Assembly (NCBI GenBank): GCA_025618425.1
Contig: CM046835.1
Span: 17,479,332-17,543,331 of the forward strand
From: Heliocidaris tuberculata
Taxonomy: Eukaryota; Echinodermata; Echinoidea; Camarodonta; Echinometridae
Reading direction: 5' to 3'
Length of the DNA: 64,000 bases
Below are positions 41,001 through 51,189 of this stretch, one piece after another. Both the position numbers and the translations under genes were made by a program. Every line of letters starts with the position of its first letter. Position 1 is the stretch's first letter. The notes under the pieces are model-generated. The model was not told the origin of the DNA. It saw only the letters and a list, made by a program, of their open reading frames with translations, and searched no databases.

Positions 41001-43219
41001 GGACTTTCGACATCGACAGGGAGACTTTCGCTCAAAACGTCGCTGACTGTAACATCATTGCCCCTGTGACAGAAAGTGTCGACTCAGCTGTTCATCGCTG
41101 CAGTTCAGAACTTGGAAAACTTCTCCATATCCATGCTCCTCCAAGGACAAGAAAAGTTCGGAATCATGTGGACAGTCCATGGTACAACGTTGACATCTGT
41201 ACTTAGAAGAGGATACGTAGAAGGCTCGAGAGGAAATGGCGGTCCAACGGCAGACTTCAGATCGACAGAGACCTTTTTTGCGCCCAGCGTGATCTTGTCA
41301 ATTCCCTTGTGAAAAGGGTGAAGCGCTCCCGCTCATACCTTGTGGGTCTTGTTGAAGACTGTCGAGATGATTAAAAATAAAACCTCTTTTCTGTGGCTAA
41401 CCGACTACTAAATCGTCAACAATCATCACCTCTTCCAACCCACACAGACAGCCAGCAAATGGCCTCTATATTCATTCACTTCTTTCAGGCGACAGTCAAG
41501 ACCATCTGCGACAGCTTATCTCCTGACGAAACACTACTTCATCCCCTCACTTCCTCTTCCTTAGAAGTAATACGACCTACTAACCCTGATGAGATTTTGT
41601 CACTCTTACGTAAATTGCCCCCCCCCCCAATCATGTCTATTAGACGCTGTTCCCACTAAATTATTAAAGGATTGCTCCTCCACATTCGCTCCCATCCTCT
41701 CTTACTTGGTTAATTTGTGTTTAGAGCAGGCACATGTTCCTTCATTGAAAACTGCTTATGTTACTCCGTTGCTGAAGAAACCTTCTCTGGACTGAAATTC
41801 CCTCCAAAATTATCGACCAGTTTCAATCTTACCTTTTCTGTTCAAAATTCTGGAAAGGGTTGTGTTTCCTCGTCTTTCGGATTATTTCCTGGCCAATGAT
41901 TTGTTTGACCCTTTCCAATCGACTTACAGATCCCATCATAGCGTGGAAACACTGCTTGTGAATGTGTCCAACCACATCCTGCAAGGGATGGATAGAGGGT
42001 AATCAACTGCTCTCCTGCTCCTAGACTTGTCCTCCGCCTTCCACACTATCAGTCATACTATTCTTTTGAACACACTTAGTTCATTTGGTGTCAAGTGTGA
42101 GGCATACAAATGGTTCGAGTCCTATCTCTCATACCACTCTCAGATCGTTTGTATAAATGGTTGCAAATCAGTTGCTTTGCCTCTCTCTTGTGGAGTACCA
42201 CAGGGTCTCTGTGGGCGGGCCGACTCTTTTTGATTCTGATTTTTATTTAATTGGATTGCGACAAGTTCTGCTACAACATGGCATATAGATTATCATATTT
42301 ATGCAGACGATATTCAGTTTATGATTTCCTTTATTTCAGATCAATCCGCTGCGGAAAGGGCTGTTCATCGCCTTGAACCATGCATGGTTGATGTTCACGA
42401 TTGGATGCTCGCACGTTCTCTGAAACTGAATTCAGATAAATGTGAATTCCTTATATTTGTTTCTAAAGTGCAGCTTAGTAAAATTGATATTAATTCCATC
42501 TCATTTTCTGGCCACACAATTTATTTGTCACAAACTTATCGCAATCTTGGTGTTATGTTTGACTCACATATGACAATGTCTAATCAAATTTCAAATAAAT
42601 TATCTGCCGATCAGTTAGGTACCAATAAAGTAATATCGGTTTTATTCGGAAATATTTGTCCAAGTCTGCCACTGAAAAGATAGTTTACACCTTAATTTCC
42701 CCCCGTCTCGACTTTGGCAATGCTTTTCTGTTCAATTTACCCCAAAATCTGTTGTCCAAGCTCCAGAAGCTTCAAAATGCTGCGGCTCGCATTGTTACTC
42801 TGTCCACAAAGCGTACTCATATCTCCCCTGTTTTGCAGTCGCTACACTGGCTCCCTGTCAAACATCGCATTATTTTCAAAATTTTGTTGTTCACTTTTCA
42901 CTGCGTTCACGGTTCTGCTCCCCAATACAATACCTCTTTAATTCAAAATTACACCCCCGCGAGATCTTTGCGCTCATCCACTTCCAGTTCTCTTGTGATC
43001 CCTAAAGTCGAAAAATCTTGGGGGGAAAGATCATTTGCCCATGCGTGTCCTAAATTATGGAATAGCCTTCCTGAAGACATAAAAAAGTGCATAACATCTG
43101 ATTCTTTTAAAAATCATGTAAAAACATTTCTGTTTAATTCTTACTTAATTTCTACATGCGCCTTGAGCACTCTGCAGAGTTGATTTGGCGCTATATAAGT
43201 TACATTTATTATTATTATT
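41001..43219 (+). pseudogene. L2/CR1-like LINE, 5'-truncated and frameshifted
   Basis: From the endonuclease-RT linker (LGKLLHIHAPPRTRKV, SPWYN) through RT motifs DAVPTKLLKD, LKTAYVTPLLKK, LQNYRPVSILPFLFKILE, LLLDLSSAFHTISHTIL (motif A, Asp present), LSCGVPQG and YADDIQFMISF (motif C) to the C-terminal LQNAAARIVTLSTKRTHISP, VLQSLHWLPVKHR, FKILLFTFHCVHGSAPQY and WNSLPEDIKKCITSDSFK. At least six frameshifts or stops break the frame. The C-terminal 175 codons (42656-43183) are open. The 3' end is TTTGGCGCTATATAAGTTAC plus ATT repeats. The HISPVL..LHWLPV signature favours L2/CR1. Confidence 0.85.
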
Positions 43220-43335
43220 AACGTAGTCGTAGGTCGTAGCCTATAGCAACTCGCAAAACCGCTCTTAAAACCTGAACCAAATTTTGTGTACGAACGTGTG
43301 TGCAAAAGTCGCAGAGGGGTTACGCGTTCTGTCAC

Positions 43336-43391
43336 AGGGTTTTGGCGTTCTATCATTTGACCTTAGGTCAATTGATAGAACGCCAAAACCC
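43336..43391. repeat. Inverted repeat with 27-bp arms
   Basis: AGGGTTTTGGCGTTCTATCA and its inverse TGATAGAACGCCAAAACCCT flank TTTGACCTTAGGTCAAT. One mismatch was noted near the loop. Confidence 0.7.
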
Positions 43392-43679
43392 TCTGACGCA
43401 ATGAAAGATCGAGATGCGCCTTGTCATGTGATGTAGTTTATGACCAATGAGTGAATAAGAATCTATGTAAAAGGTATATAACATTTAAAAAAATATACAC
43501 TGCTAAATCGACGAGGGCTTGTGAAATTTAGCCATTGGCTGAACACGCAACCCTAATCACGATAGCTAATCAAATCAAGTTGAATTCTAAACCTGCTATA
43601 TACCTCTACCGATTCTTGTCTAAATGGGGGGGGGGGGGGGGGAACACAACTTGTAATGCCTGAAACATAGAATGTCACA

Positions 43680-43935
43680 TCATCTACATTCGTTGACGAG
43701 ATGAATTGCTCCAGTTTGGTCTAACTCGGTCAAGATTCGGTATTCGTTCGGCATGGCATGTTTATTCGAAGTGTAATTCATCTTGCTGTCCTCTTCGTAG
43801 TAGTGATGCCGTAGAGTCCGGTTTTTCGAGTCTTGGGAGAAAGGATAGAATCCGAACATCGTGATCTGCTGGCAAAACTGTGTAGCAGCTGAGTAGATTG
43901 CTAGACCGGATGATGGGAATGTAACATTCCATGCC
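43680..43935 (-). CDS. ST8Sia-like sialyltransferase, terminal exon
   Basis: This final exon encodes 84 residues and a TGA (43682-43680). It opens at acceptor CCTGTCTTATAG; its first base completes the Arg codon begun in the preceding exon. It carries sialylmotif S (FPSSGLAIYSAATQFCQQIT, MFGFYPFS, with the conserved Cys), motif III (HHYYEED) and motif VS (HAMPNEYRIL, the catalytic His plus conserved Glu). N-glycosylation sequons NVT, NRT and NYT fit a Golgi-lumenal enzyme. GT29 enzymes move sialic acid from CMP-sialic acid to glycan acceptors; the motif pattern resembles the alpha-2,8 (ST8Sia) branch. No frameshift or stop is present. I did not find a clear polyadenylation signal downstream. 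The nearest downstream element is a LINE ending tail-to-tail at 43219. Confidence 0.9.
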
Positions 43936-44007
43936 CTATAAGACAGGGAAAAGAGAAGAATAACTCAAAATCACTTTAAATATTTTTATTGTATAGCACT
44001 TATTACC

Positions 44008-44567
44008 TAGAAGATTTCTTTCCGTTGAAGGTTTGTTTGTTTTATTTATTAATTTGTTATCCCAAGTGGTCCCTTTACAATGTTTAAAGCTTTGTGCCCA
44101 AGGGGCAACCTTGAGCTATCTGCATTATTTTCATAAATCCCAAAGTAATAACTTTTTTGCCCTTCACTTGACATTTAGTACCTGAAAGTGACCTACTATA
44201 TTGCAAACGCTAACATTGAAATGGATTCTACGCCCATGTAGAAGTAGAATACGTCGCTATCGGTTCACCCGCAGTGTAACCTCCAGTCTTATCACAGAAT
44301 CATTACACAAGATGAACAACACTATTAGCGTTTGGTATCAGCGTGCTTTATGCAGATAATACGTAGATCCGTTTCACATTTTTCGTAAGTTGTCTTGTGC
44401 TGTTAAATATGTCTATCAGAGGTCACTTTTGGATTTTTGCAAATTATACAAATTTTTCAAGGTTACCCCATTGGGCAACAAAGCAGAAATTGTTCTTCGA
44501 CCACATAAGATCACAAATCAGCAACAACAAAAAACTTCAACGGAAAGAAGTTTTCAAGGTTCATCAG
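44008..44567. mobile_element. Diverged copy of 27180-27626 MITE in the intron
   Basis: Shared blocks are CTTTGTGCCCAAGGGGCAAC, GTAAGTTGTCTTGTGCTGTT, TGCAAATTATAC and GGGCAACAAAGCAGAAATTG. Left AGATTTCTTTCCGTTGAA and right TTCAACGGAAAGAAGTT are the inverted ends. Confidence 0.65.
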
Positions 44568-44599
44568 TGTTCATTACCTATATATTGTTAAGTCTACTA

Positions 44600-44937
44600 G
44601 TATACTATTAATACATGGTTGGGGGTGCGTTAGTGCGATCTGGCAACACAAAGGTTTTTATCGTAGTGTACTAACGCACGAGGCGTAGCCGAGTGTGTTA
44701 GACACCACGATAAAACCCTGCGTGTTGCTGGATCGCACTAACGCACGAACTCACAACCATGTATTAAAAGTTTTATAAAACGGGTCTGCAATCTTAGTGT
44801 TTTCTTACAATCTTAGTGTTTGATCCGGATTAGCCGTGCGTTAGTCCCCTCGCCGTGCGTTAGTACTTTTTTTTTGCACGGTCACGTGGTGTTATTTGAC
44901 CAATCAGGATGGCTACATTCTTGAACCCGTTTTATAA
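44600..44937. repeat. Two adjacent inverted repeats in the intron
   Basis: First: AATACATGGTTGGGGGTGCG..GTTAGTGCGATC..GCAACAC pairs with GTGTTGC..GATCGCACTAACGCACGAAC..CAACCATGTATT (arms ~65 bp, 44604-44766). Second: TTATAAAACGGGT (44772) pairs with ACCCGTTTTATAA (44925-44937), enclosing a duplicated AATCTTAGTGTTT and CCGTGCGTTAGT. The second pair may be the termini of a MITE carrying the GTGCGTTAGT motif. Confidence 0.6.
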
Positions 44938-44962
44938 TGTACAATAATGATATAGACATTAC

Positions 44963-45571
44963 CTGCTGGCTGGTTTCATAGGATTCACAGGGCTATATGC
45001 GAAATTGATGCTTATGTTGTATTTCGGTTTGAGTACTCCTAGCATCCGCTTCAAAGCACTAGAGTAAACGCTTTTGAGTCCTTTGAAAAACCACAAAGTT
45101 GTTCCATTATTTCTCCTCAGTCTTCTGAGCAGGTCATCACATTTGAAAGGGGGTCGGGGCTCTGGATATTTCTCTTTGCGCTTCTTGAGACAGCTCTCGT
45201 CTGTTCTGTTACATTGCCATTCAGGTGGATAGCTTGAGTTCGTGCAAGAGATGAGCCTCCCAATTTGCTCGAGGTTGAGGGTAATTAAATTAACCTTTGA
45301 CCCTACGTCACGACTGAATTCACCGCCGCTAGGAGCCAAGTTCATTCTAATGACGAATTCGAAACTGTCAATGACTTTACCACAGCCACTGTCCAATAGA
45401 ATCCCCGCGTTACCAACAAGTGCGCATTTGAAATGTTGTGAGACCTCATCTGATTGCTTGAAATTTCTCAGTTTCTTTTCGTTGTTTGTAATAATAATTT
45501 TTTCTTTAGGTACATCTGGGTGAATGACTTGGACGGCCTGCCATTGGTTTATATAACCAGAAAGTTTATGT
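44963..45571 (-). CDS. ST8Sia-like sialyltransferase, exon with sialylmotif L
   Basis: A 609-bp exon opens at acceptor TTCTACCCATCACAG, preceded by a pyrimidine-rich tract, and ends at donor CAG|GTAATG. One leading base completes a split codon, 202 full codons follow, and two trailing bases begin the Arg codon finished in the terminal exon. The reading begins [20 protein letters not shown]. Sialylmotif L, which binds CMP-sialic acid, reads [38 protein letters not shown] and [14 protein letters not shown]. Further on are cysteine pairs and sequons NSS, NRT, NGT and NIS. Motif L plus the C-terminal motifs in the next exon identify family GT29. The exon is free of stops, unlike all surrounding transposon frames, so it is under or recently under selection. 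Confidence 0.92.
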
Positions 45572-46022
45572 CTGTGATGGGTAGAAAAAGGAGAAGATAT
45601 AATACAGGGAAAAAATATCTATTACTATTGACTAAATCAATAAGAAAAGGAACAATCTTATCCTATTGAACTTCTTCGAACTAAAGTTAGTAGTAAAGTG
45701 AAAAAATTGATATGTTTAGAATATCTCCCTTTGCTTGAAAGGCTATCTTTTTATCTATACAATGGCGGTTCTGAAACTAGATGAACGTGACCGCGTCCTC
45801 GATATGACGTCTCCGTCTTAGGTTCAATTAATCAATGACCCTGTGACCTTTGAAATCTAAACTCATGAATCCTAACTCTGTTCAGTTTATATTTTCATGT
45901 TATTACTTACATGAGCCAAGTAATCACCTCAACGGTTTTCATTGTATTGTGGTATCAAAGTAAAGTGTGTTTCAAGATCTTGAACACATTACATCCGGGT
46001 TTGTGCGTATGTGTGTCTTGAG

Positions 46023-46322
46023 CAGGGGCTTCGCTAGATCGTTTTTTGAAAAGGGGAAAATCGGACCAAATTTTCTGAAATTAGGCCAACAACTTCCCAT
46101 CAGCAACTAGGAAAATGTCATATTTTAACGTTTGCTGATGGAGATTAAAACCCAGTGGTTTGCCTCCATAGGTTTCAAAGTTCCAAACGACCATTAATTT
46201 TATTTGCTGACAGATGTAGTTTTATATATCTATATTTTATTTATTTATTTATTTATTTACTTTTTTTTTGGGGGGGGGGGGGGGGTGTCTCGTCGTCCCA
46301 ATCCCCTCTAGTGACGCTCCTA
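46023..46322. mobile_element. 300-bp hAT-like MITE with exact 8-bp duplication GTCTTGAG
   Basis: GTCTTGAG lies at 46015-46022 and 46323-46330. Ends CAGGGGCTTCGCTAGATC and, reversed, TAGGAGCGTCACTAGAGGGG match the CAGGGGCGTNNCTAG consensus of hAT elements. Near its right end is a T-run to G-run switch (46260-46285). Non-coding. Confidence 0.88.
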
Positions 46323-46889
46323 GTCTTGAGAGTGTGAAGAAGATAGCATGTGGATGGAGCGATATCAAAGTCTCACATATATGAAATGAGCTCTTTGAGG
46401 AAACATCTTTGAATAGATTTCGCTTTTTCAGGAGTTGTCATGGATGTAGATCGTATAGACACTCATACATATTAATCCGTGGGGGGGGGGGGGGCAAAAT
46501 GATCGAATGATCTATTCACAAACTCGCCAGAAACAATAAATATGTATGCGTTTCTACATTCATGATGTAGCATTTTCTTCATAATGAAATGACATTTCTA
46601 TGAATTATCTAGTACATCACATGACTGTCAAGTTTATGAAGAAATCAAATTGCCAGAGGTAATAATTCGATGCAATAATCTTGTACAGTGCACTGTATGA
46701 AATCAATAATAATCAGTTTCCTTATTGTAATTTTCATTACTAATTTATTATCTTAATTTCTAAGACTTAAACCGATGACAAAACGAGTCTAAATGACTCG
46801 TTTTGTTACCGATTTAAAACTCTCTTGGACCTAAAATTAAATCCTTAGGACTTAAAATATAAGTCTTAGAAAAAAAAGAGAGTAAAAAT

Positions 46890-47200
46890 TACTATCGTTA
46901 TCATTATCATTACTCATGATTATTATCGTTAGTGTATTGATATCATTTTAATGACTATCATCAGTATTATCATTATCGTTATCATATTCTTAATTATTAT
47001 TATGATCATTATTATTATTATTAGTAGTAGTAGTAGTAGTAGTAGTAATAGTATAAAGTAGTAATTATTATCATTGTTGTGATAATAATAAGTATAATAA
47101 GAATAATAATTCTTATTTTCATCATCATGATCATCCTTATTATCATTATTGTTATTATTTATTAGTAGTAGTAGTGTTAATATTATTAGCATTATTATCA
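46890..47200. repeat. ATT/GTA/ATC trinucleotide field
   Basis: Mixed TTATCATTA, TAGTAGTAG and AATAATAATTC units. Frames are low-complexity. Confidence 0.85.
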
Positions 47201-47216
47201 TTATAATTGTACTTAC

Positions 47217-47292
47217 TGAATTTCCCTGATAGCACTCATGTTGAAGCCTTCGATAAAACCAAAGTTTCTCATCATCGATGGTGGAAGATATA
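47217..47292 (-). CDS. ST8Sia-like sialyltransferase, short upstream exon
   Basis: A 76-bp exon lies between acceptor TTTTTACATAAAG, preceded by a CT-rich tract, and donor TTCA|GTAAGT, a perfect consensus. It has two leading bases, 24 codons (YLPPSMMRNFGFIEGFNMSA, IREI) and two trailing bases. Joining the trailing CA to the first A of the next exon gives CAA (Gln), and the frame runs on as IREIQHKLSGY. The phase fit and the splice sites are the evidence; the peptide itself is in the poorly conserved stem. It holds a sequon, NMS. The exon or exons with the cytoplasmic tail and membrane anchor must lie above 47292 and were not found, so about 312 residues are visible against a usual 340-400. 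Confidence 0.72.
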
Positions 47293-48424
47293 CTTTATGT
47301 AAAAAGGAGGGGGAAAAAAACAAAAGAAGAAATTAAAATGATAAAGGTAATCTTTTAAACTATGTTATGACATTGTCTTACAAGATAAAGCGTAATGGAA
47401 TACACAAAGGGGCGTTACTGAACCAATTTATAAGAGGGGGTGGGCGATGAAAGATGAATGAAATTTCCAAAGAAACAAAAAGAAATTCCTAAATTTTTAG
47501 ATTTTGGGAACCAGGTTAGAAAAACAAAACCCTCTGCATCATCTTGGTTGTATTTAGTTCGTAGACAAAAGAAATACAGCATTCACAAATTAAGAAAAAA
47601 TCTGAAAAGGGGAAGCGGTATTCCTCTCAATTCCAGTCATACATAGAACAAAAAGAGGAAGAGGCACGAGAAGACTTTTAGACAGTCCACAAGGCTCCCC
47701 CAAAGTATCCTCACAAACCCTTTGGACCAACAGAATGAATCAGCCTTATGGGGGGGGGGGGGGGGGTAGAAATTCCCACACAAAAGATTGCTAAGAGTGG
47801 AGAACAAATGCCTCTCACTTCCCAACCTCTAGAAACTGACCAAACCATATCTCGAGGCAATGTTGAAGATTAAGGTTAAGATGTGAATGTTAATATGGAC
47901 GTTCTTCAATTAAAGTAAAGTCCATTTCATTTTCACCAAACTTTGCATGTAGTTACTCTGGGCCGTCAGAAGCTAAAATAAAGAAAATCATAGGTCCATG
48001 TATTTTTTTTTATATTGGACACCAAAATAATATGTGATGGTCGGATGTCAGAGAGGCCTCAGAATTCCCAATTGCAAATCTAAATCCCAATTTTCATGTC
48101 AAAATCCATGTCATTTTCATACAACTTTCCGGAATTGTTGAGAATGGTATACTGAAGGAGAAGAAAGTTTCATGAAAGAAGTCCGTGTGCTCGTTTTTGT
48201 ACCCAAAGCGCCCTCATAATGACGGATGGCGTCTGAAACTCGCAAAACCTGGCTGAGAAACTACTCTGTGATAGATGGGTACAAACTATCACTACTATAC
48301 ACTCAAAACCCATGTCATTTTCATTAAACTTTCTGCTTCTTTTTTTTTAGAGGAAGGTATAGCAAAGGAGGAACAAGTTTTAAAAAGGGGTCCATGTACT
48401 CGTTTTGTGCTGGCAGTGCCCCCC
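47293..48424. other. Probable upstream intron or flank, no exon recognised
   Basis: G run at 47750-47766. AAAACCCATGTCATTTTCAT-like phrases recur around 47930, 48110 and 48304 (CCATGTCATTTTCAT), indicating a ~190-bp degenerate tandem repeat with GTCCATGT..TCGTTTTTGTAC. No N-terminal anchor exon of the sialyltransferase is visible. Confidence 0.4.
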
Positions 48425-48790
48425 CCCCCATGTGCAGGGGCGTCGATCCTGGGGGCGGGGAGGGGAGTTGCCCCTCCCAAGAAACTATTGGGGGGGGGGC
48501 AAACATATCGTCCTCCCCCCCCCCCATCCAATAGATCGGGAGGTGTAAAATAAAATATGGAAAAACTGATGCAAAACTCGGGAAATGAAACCTTCCAAAC
48601 AATGAAATACAGAAGGTATTACACGATCAGACTTCAATTTCGCAAATTCTCTCATTTTTACTGTTTCATGTAACCGTGCAGAAGCTGGTTTTAGGGGCGT
48701 CAAAAAATTCATGAAGGGTACTATATAATATACCTTCATTTGAAATGACGCCATTAAAAAACGTTCTGAACATACATAATTCGATGCAAA
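48425..48790. mobile_element. Repeat copy related to 14310-14640 (inverted)
   Basis: CAGGGGCGTCGATCCTGGGG start, G and C runs, then CAAACATATCGTCC, GGGAAATGAAACCTTCCAAA, CATGTAACCGTGCAGAAGCT and CTTCATTTGAAATGACGCCA. The order mirrors the segment at 14.3-14.6 kb. The CAGGGGCG start fits the hAT-like group. Confidence 0.65.
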
Positions 48791-49042
48791 GTTTTAATTT
48801 TCTTATCAATTCAGTTTTTTTTCCTCTATTTTTACATCTTTTATTAGTGTATATTTTTTCTATTATTTTGTGTTATATATTCTCTTCTAAATTTGCTGTT
48901 ATGAAAGATAAATTTTACAATCATTTGGGGATTTTTTTCATTTTCCATATGATCTTTAATTCCATTTTCTGTTTATGATATGGATATGTATACTTTACTT
49001 AAGTTCAAATTCCCATCATATCTTTATCAGTGCTATGATGAT

Positions 49043-49248
49043 CAGAGGCGGCGCTCCCGGGAGGCAGGGGGGGGGGGGGGCACAGTGCCCCTCACTTTTT
49101 CAAGTACCCCAAAAGTGCCCCTTTTCATAGCTGATGAGTGCCCCTTTATCTTTCTAATAAGTGCCCTTTTTACCTTCTGATGAGTGCCCCTTTTAACCTC
49201 AGAAATTAGTGCTTTTGTTTTCTGATAAGTGCGACATCTGCAGATAAT

Positions 49249-49298
<50 letters not shown>

Positions 49299-49502
49299 AT
49301 ATATAAAGCATATATATAGCTAAGTAGTTTTTATCTAGAACCCTATTAAAATAGAAAATAAGATAAGCCGAAAATGATCCTCGGTTGTGTATTGATGAGA
49401 ATGTACAGGGATACTAAATATCCAAAGTGGTATTTTCCACCTTGTTTCCACCCTTTGTAGGTGCCCCCTCCCCCCACTTTGAAAGACGCTCTGCCGCCCC
49501 TG
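49043..49502. mobile_element. 460-bp hAT-like MITE with exact 8-bp duplication ATGATGAT and internal minisatellite
   Basis: ATGATGAT lies at 49035-49042 and 49503-49510. Ends CAGAGGCGGCGCTCCCGG and, reversed, CAGGGGCGGCAGAGCGTC. Inside, 49080-49235 carries about five units of GTGCCCCTTTT..TGATGA (reverse of the 13035-13620 minisatellite), then a (TA)n tract at 49249-49294. The duplication sequence is itself a GAT repeat, which weakens its diagnostic value slightly. Confidence 0.82.
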
Positions 49503-51189
49503 ATGATGATTGAATTGAGTGCAAAATGAACATCGTCACGTTAGGCTGTCTTGCCCCCCTCCCCCAATCCGAAAAACGGATCGACGCCTCTGCCCATGTG
49601 GCGGAATGCGTCTAAAACTCTGAAAATCTGATCGGGAACCTTTCCACAGATGGAATGGGTGCAATTTACCTCTACACCCTAAACCCATTACATCTTCATG
49701 AAACTTTCCAGCATTATAGAGAATGATATACAGGAGGAGAAGAAAGACCCAAAAAGGGGATCCATGTGCTCGTATTTGTACTACCATGGCAGACATAGAA
49801 ATTATTTTTTGGATGCACTTAACCTTTCAGTGGCAGCAAAATATTTGATGAACAACTGAAAAAGTGAAGCAGCAAAACATTCGAGAGGTAGATTTCCTTT
49901 TCCATTTTTATCCCCAAATATTAATTTCTCAGGATTTTTACCCGTAAGAAAAAAAAATCAGAAAGAGATCTCTGTAACGAGCCTTAGAGTTTCCTTCAAA
50001 ATTATAAAAAGTCCTGAATGTATTTTTAAAGAAGTGTTGCTTAGCATTAAAAAAAAAAATCCTATATGGTGGGGGGGGGGGGGGCGCAAAATAATTCAAG
50101 ATCATGATAAGGAAGCAGAGCCAGAGGAATTAATATTCAGAACCCTTAAAAGCGTTATTTATTAACTATAGTATATAATAGGGTTCGAAATCACTTGATC
50201 CTGAAGAAACATTTACGAGGGAGCAACGCGATCGAGCTCTAGAAAATGTTCGCATTTTAAACCCCTTAAAAGTCTCCTTCTATATCACTTATCCTTGGTT
50301 TGGGGGAATAAAAAAATGGGGGGGGGGGCAAAAAATCTGAGGGGCCCAACCTCAAACGGATATGGGGGCACACCTCACAAGCATACTACGTCCGCACAGC
50401 TCTACCCCCTCCCTTTCGTACATATTTCTTGATATTTGTGCAAGGTTAGAACATTTCGTTGTTGTTTGTTTGTTTTTTTGCAATTAATATTCGAATATTT
50501 GAAGCTTGGTTATCATCCACTGTTTTGCATCATCCCTCATTAGACATAATATAGGGTTACTATCTTTCTAAATTTTACGATGCGACATGCGAGGAATCGT
50601 AGCAACGACATCTGTAAGGGTATTTCTCTGGCCCTCCTGAGAACTGAAAATTTGTAGGGCCTATTTCCTCGGACATGTTCGACCAACAATGGATTATCTA
50701 CTGGGGAGACAGGGGCACGTGTCCCCGGCGGCAACTGAACTGGACGCATGAAACTCAAAAGAGAGAAATAAAAAGAAGACAAAATTAAGAAAAATTATAA
50801 TTAACGATTATGCGCCCCAGTCCTTATGGTACACCTATTTAAAAATACCGTTTTGAGGTTGAGAAAAACAGGGGTTTGTTTGTTTGATTATTTTTTTTTT
50901 TTAATTGGAAAATTTCTAAAGCTAGCTAGGTCGCTTTGCTTCCTATGTTACTTTATCATGTTTATGATGACGTAAACCCTAAAAAAAAAAAAAAAAAAAA
51001 AGAACACCTTGCAGCCAAAGGCTTTGTAAATACCTAATTATATCACTTTAAAACATACAAATCATCATAGCATAAAAATATCAGTTGGTCATGGCATTTA
51101 CATAAGAAATCAAACCCCAAAGCATGTAGAGTATAATCATTATTATTATTGATAATAATGATAACAATAAAGTACAATGTCTAAGATAT
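49503..51189. other. Non-coding DNA with G runs
   Basis: GGATCGACGCCTCTG at 49577 is a hAT-like end in reverse. It follows a C-rich block, and the tandem CCCATTACATCTTCATGAAA phrase echoes the 47.9-48.3 kb repeat. G runs at 50070-50083 and 50319-50328; A run at 50983-51001. No exon is supported. Confidence 0.35.

Larger units (their letters stand above)
43936..44962 (-). other. Sialyltransferase intron (1027 bp) with MITEs
   Basis: Donor CAG|GTAATG at 44963/44962 and acceptor TTATAG|G at 43936/43935. The intron holds the MITE copy at 44008-44567, an inverted repeat at 44600-44768 and another at 44770-44937. The flanking codons join in phase to give PASRAWNV. Confidence 0.85.
45572..47216 (-). 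other. Sialyltransferase intron (1645 bp) with hAT MITE
   Basis: Donor TTCA|GTAAGT at 47217/47216 and acceptor CACAG|A at 45572/45571. Contents: the hAT-like MITE 46023-46322, a G run at 46480-46494 and a long ATT/GTA/TTG microsatellite field (46890-47200). Confidence 0.8.

Noticed and set aside
50540..50782. 80-codon minus-strand frame as an upstream sialyltransferase exon
   Set aside because: No donor of the needed phase, no membrane segment, and no similarity to GT29 stems. It overlaps GGGGCACGTGTCCCC, a MITE-like palindrome.
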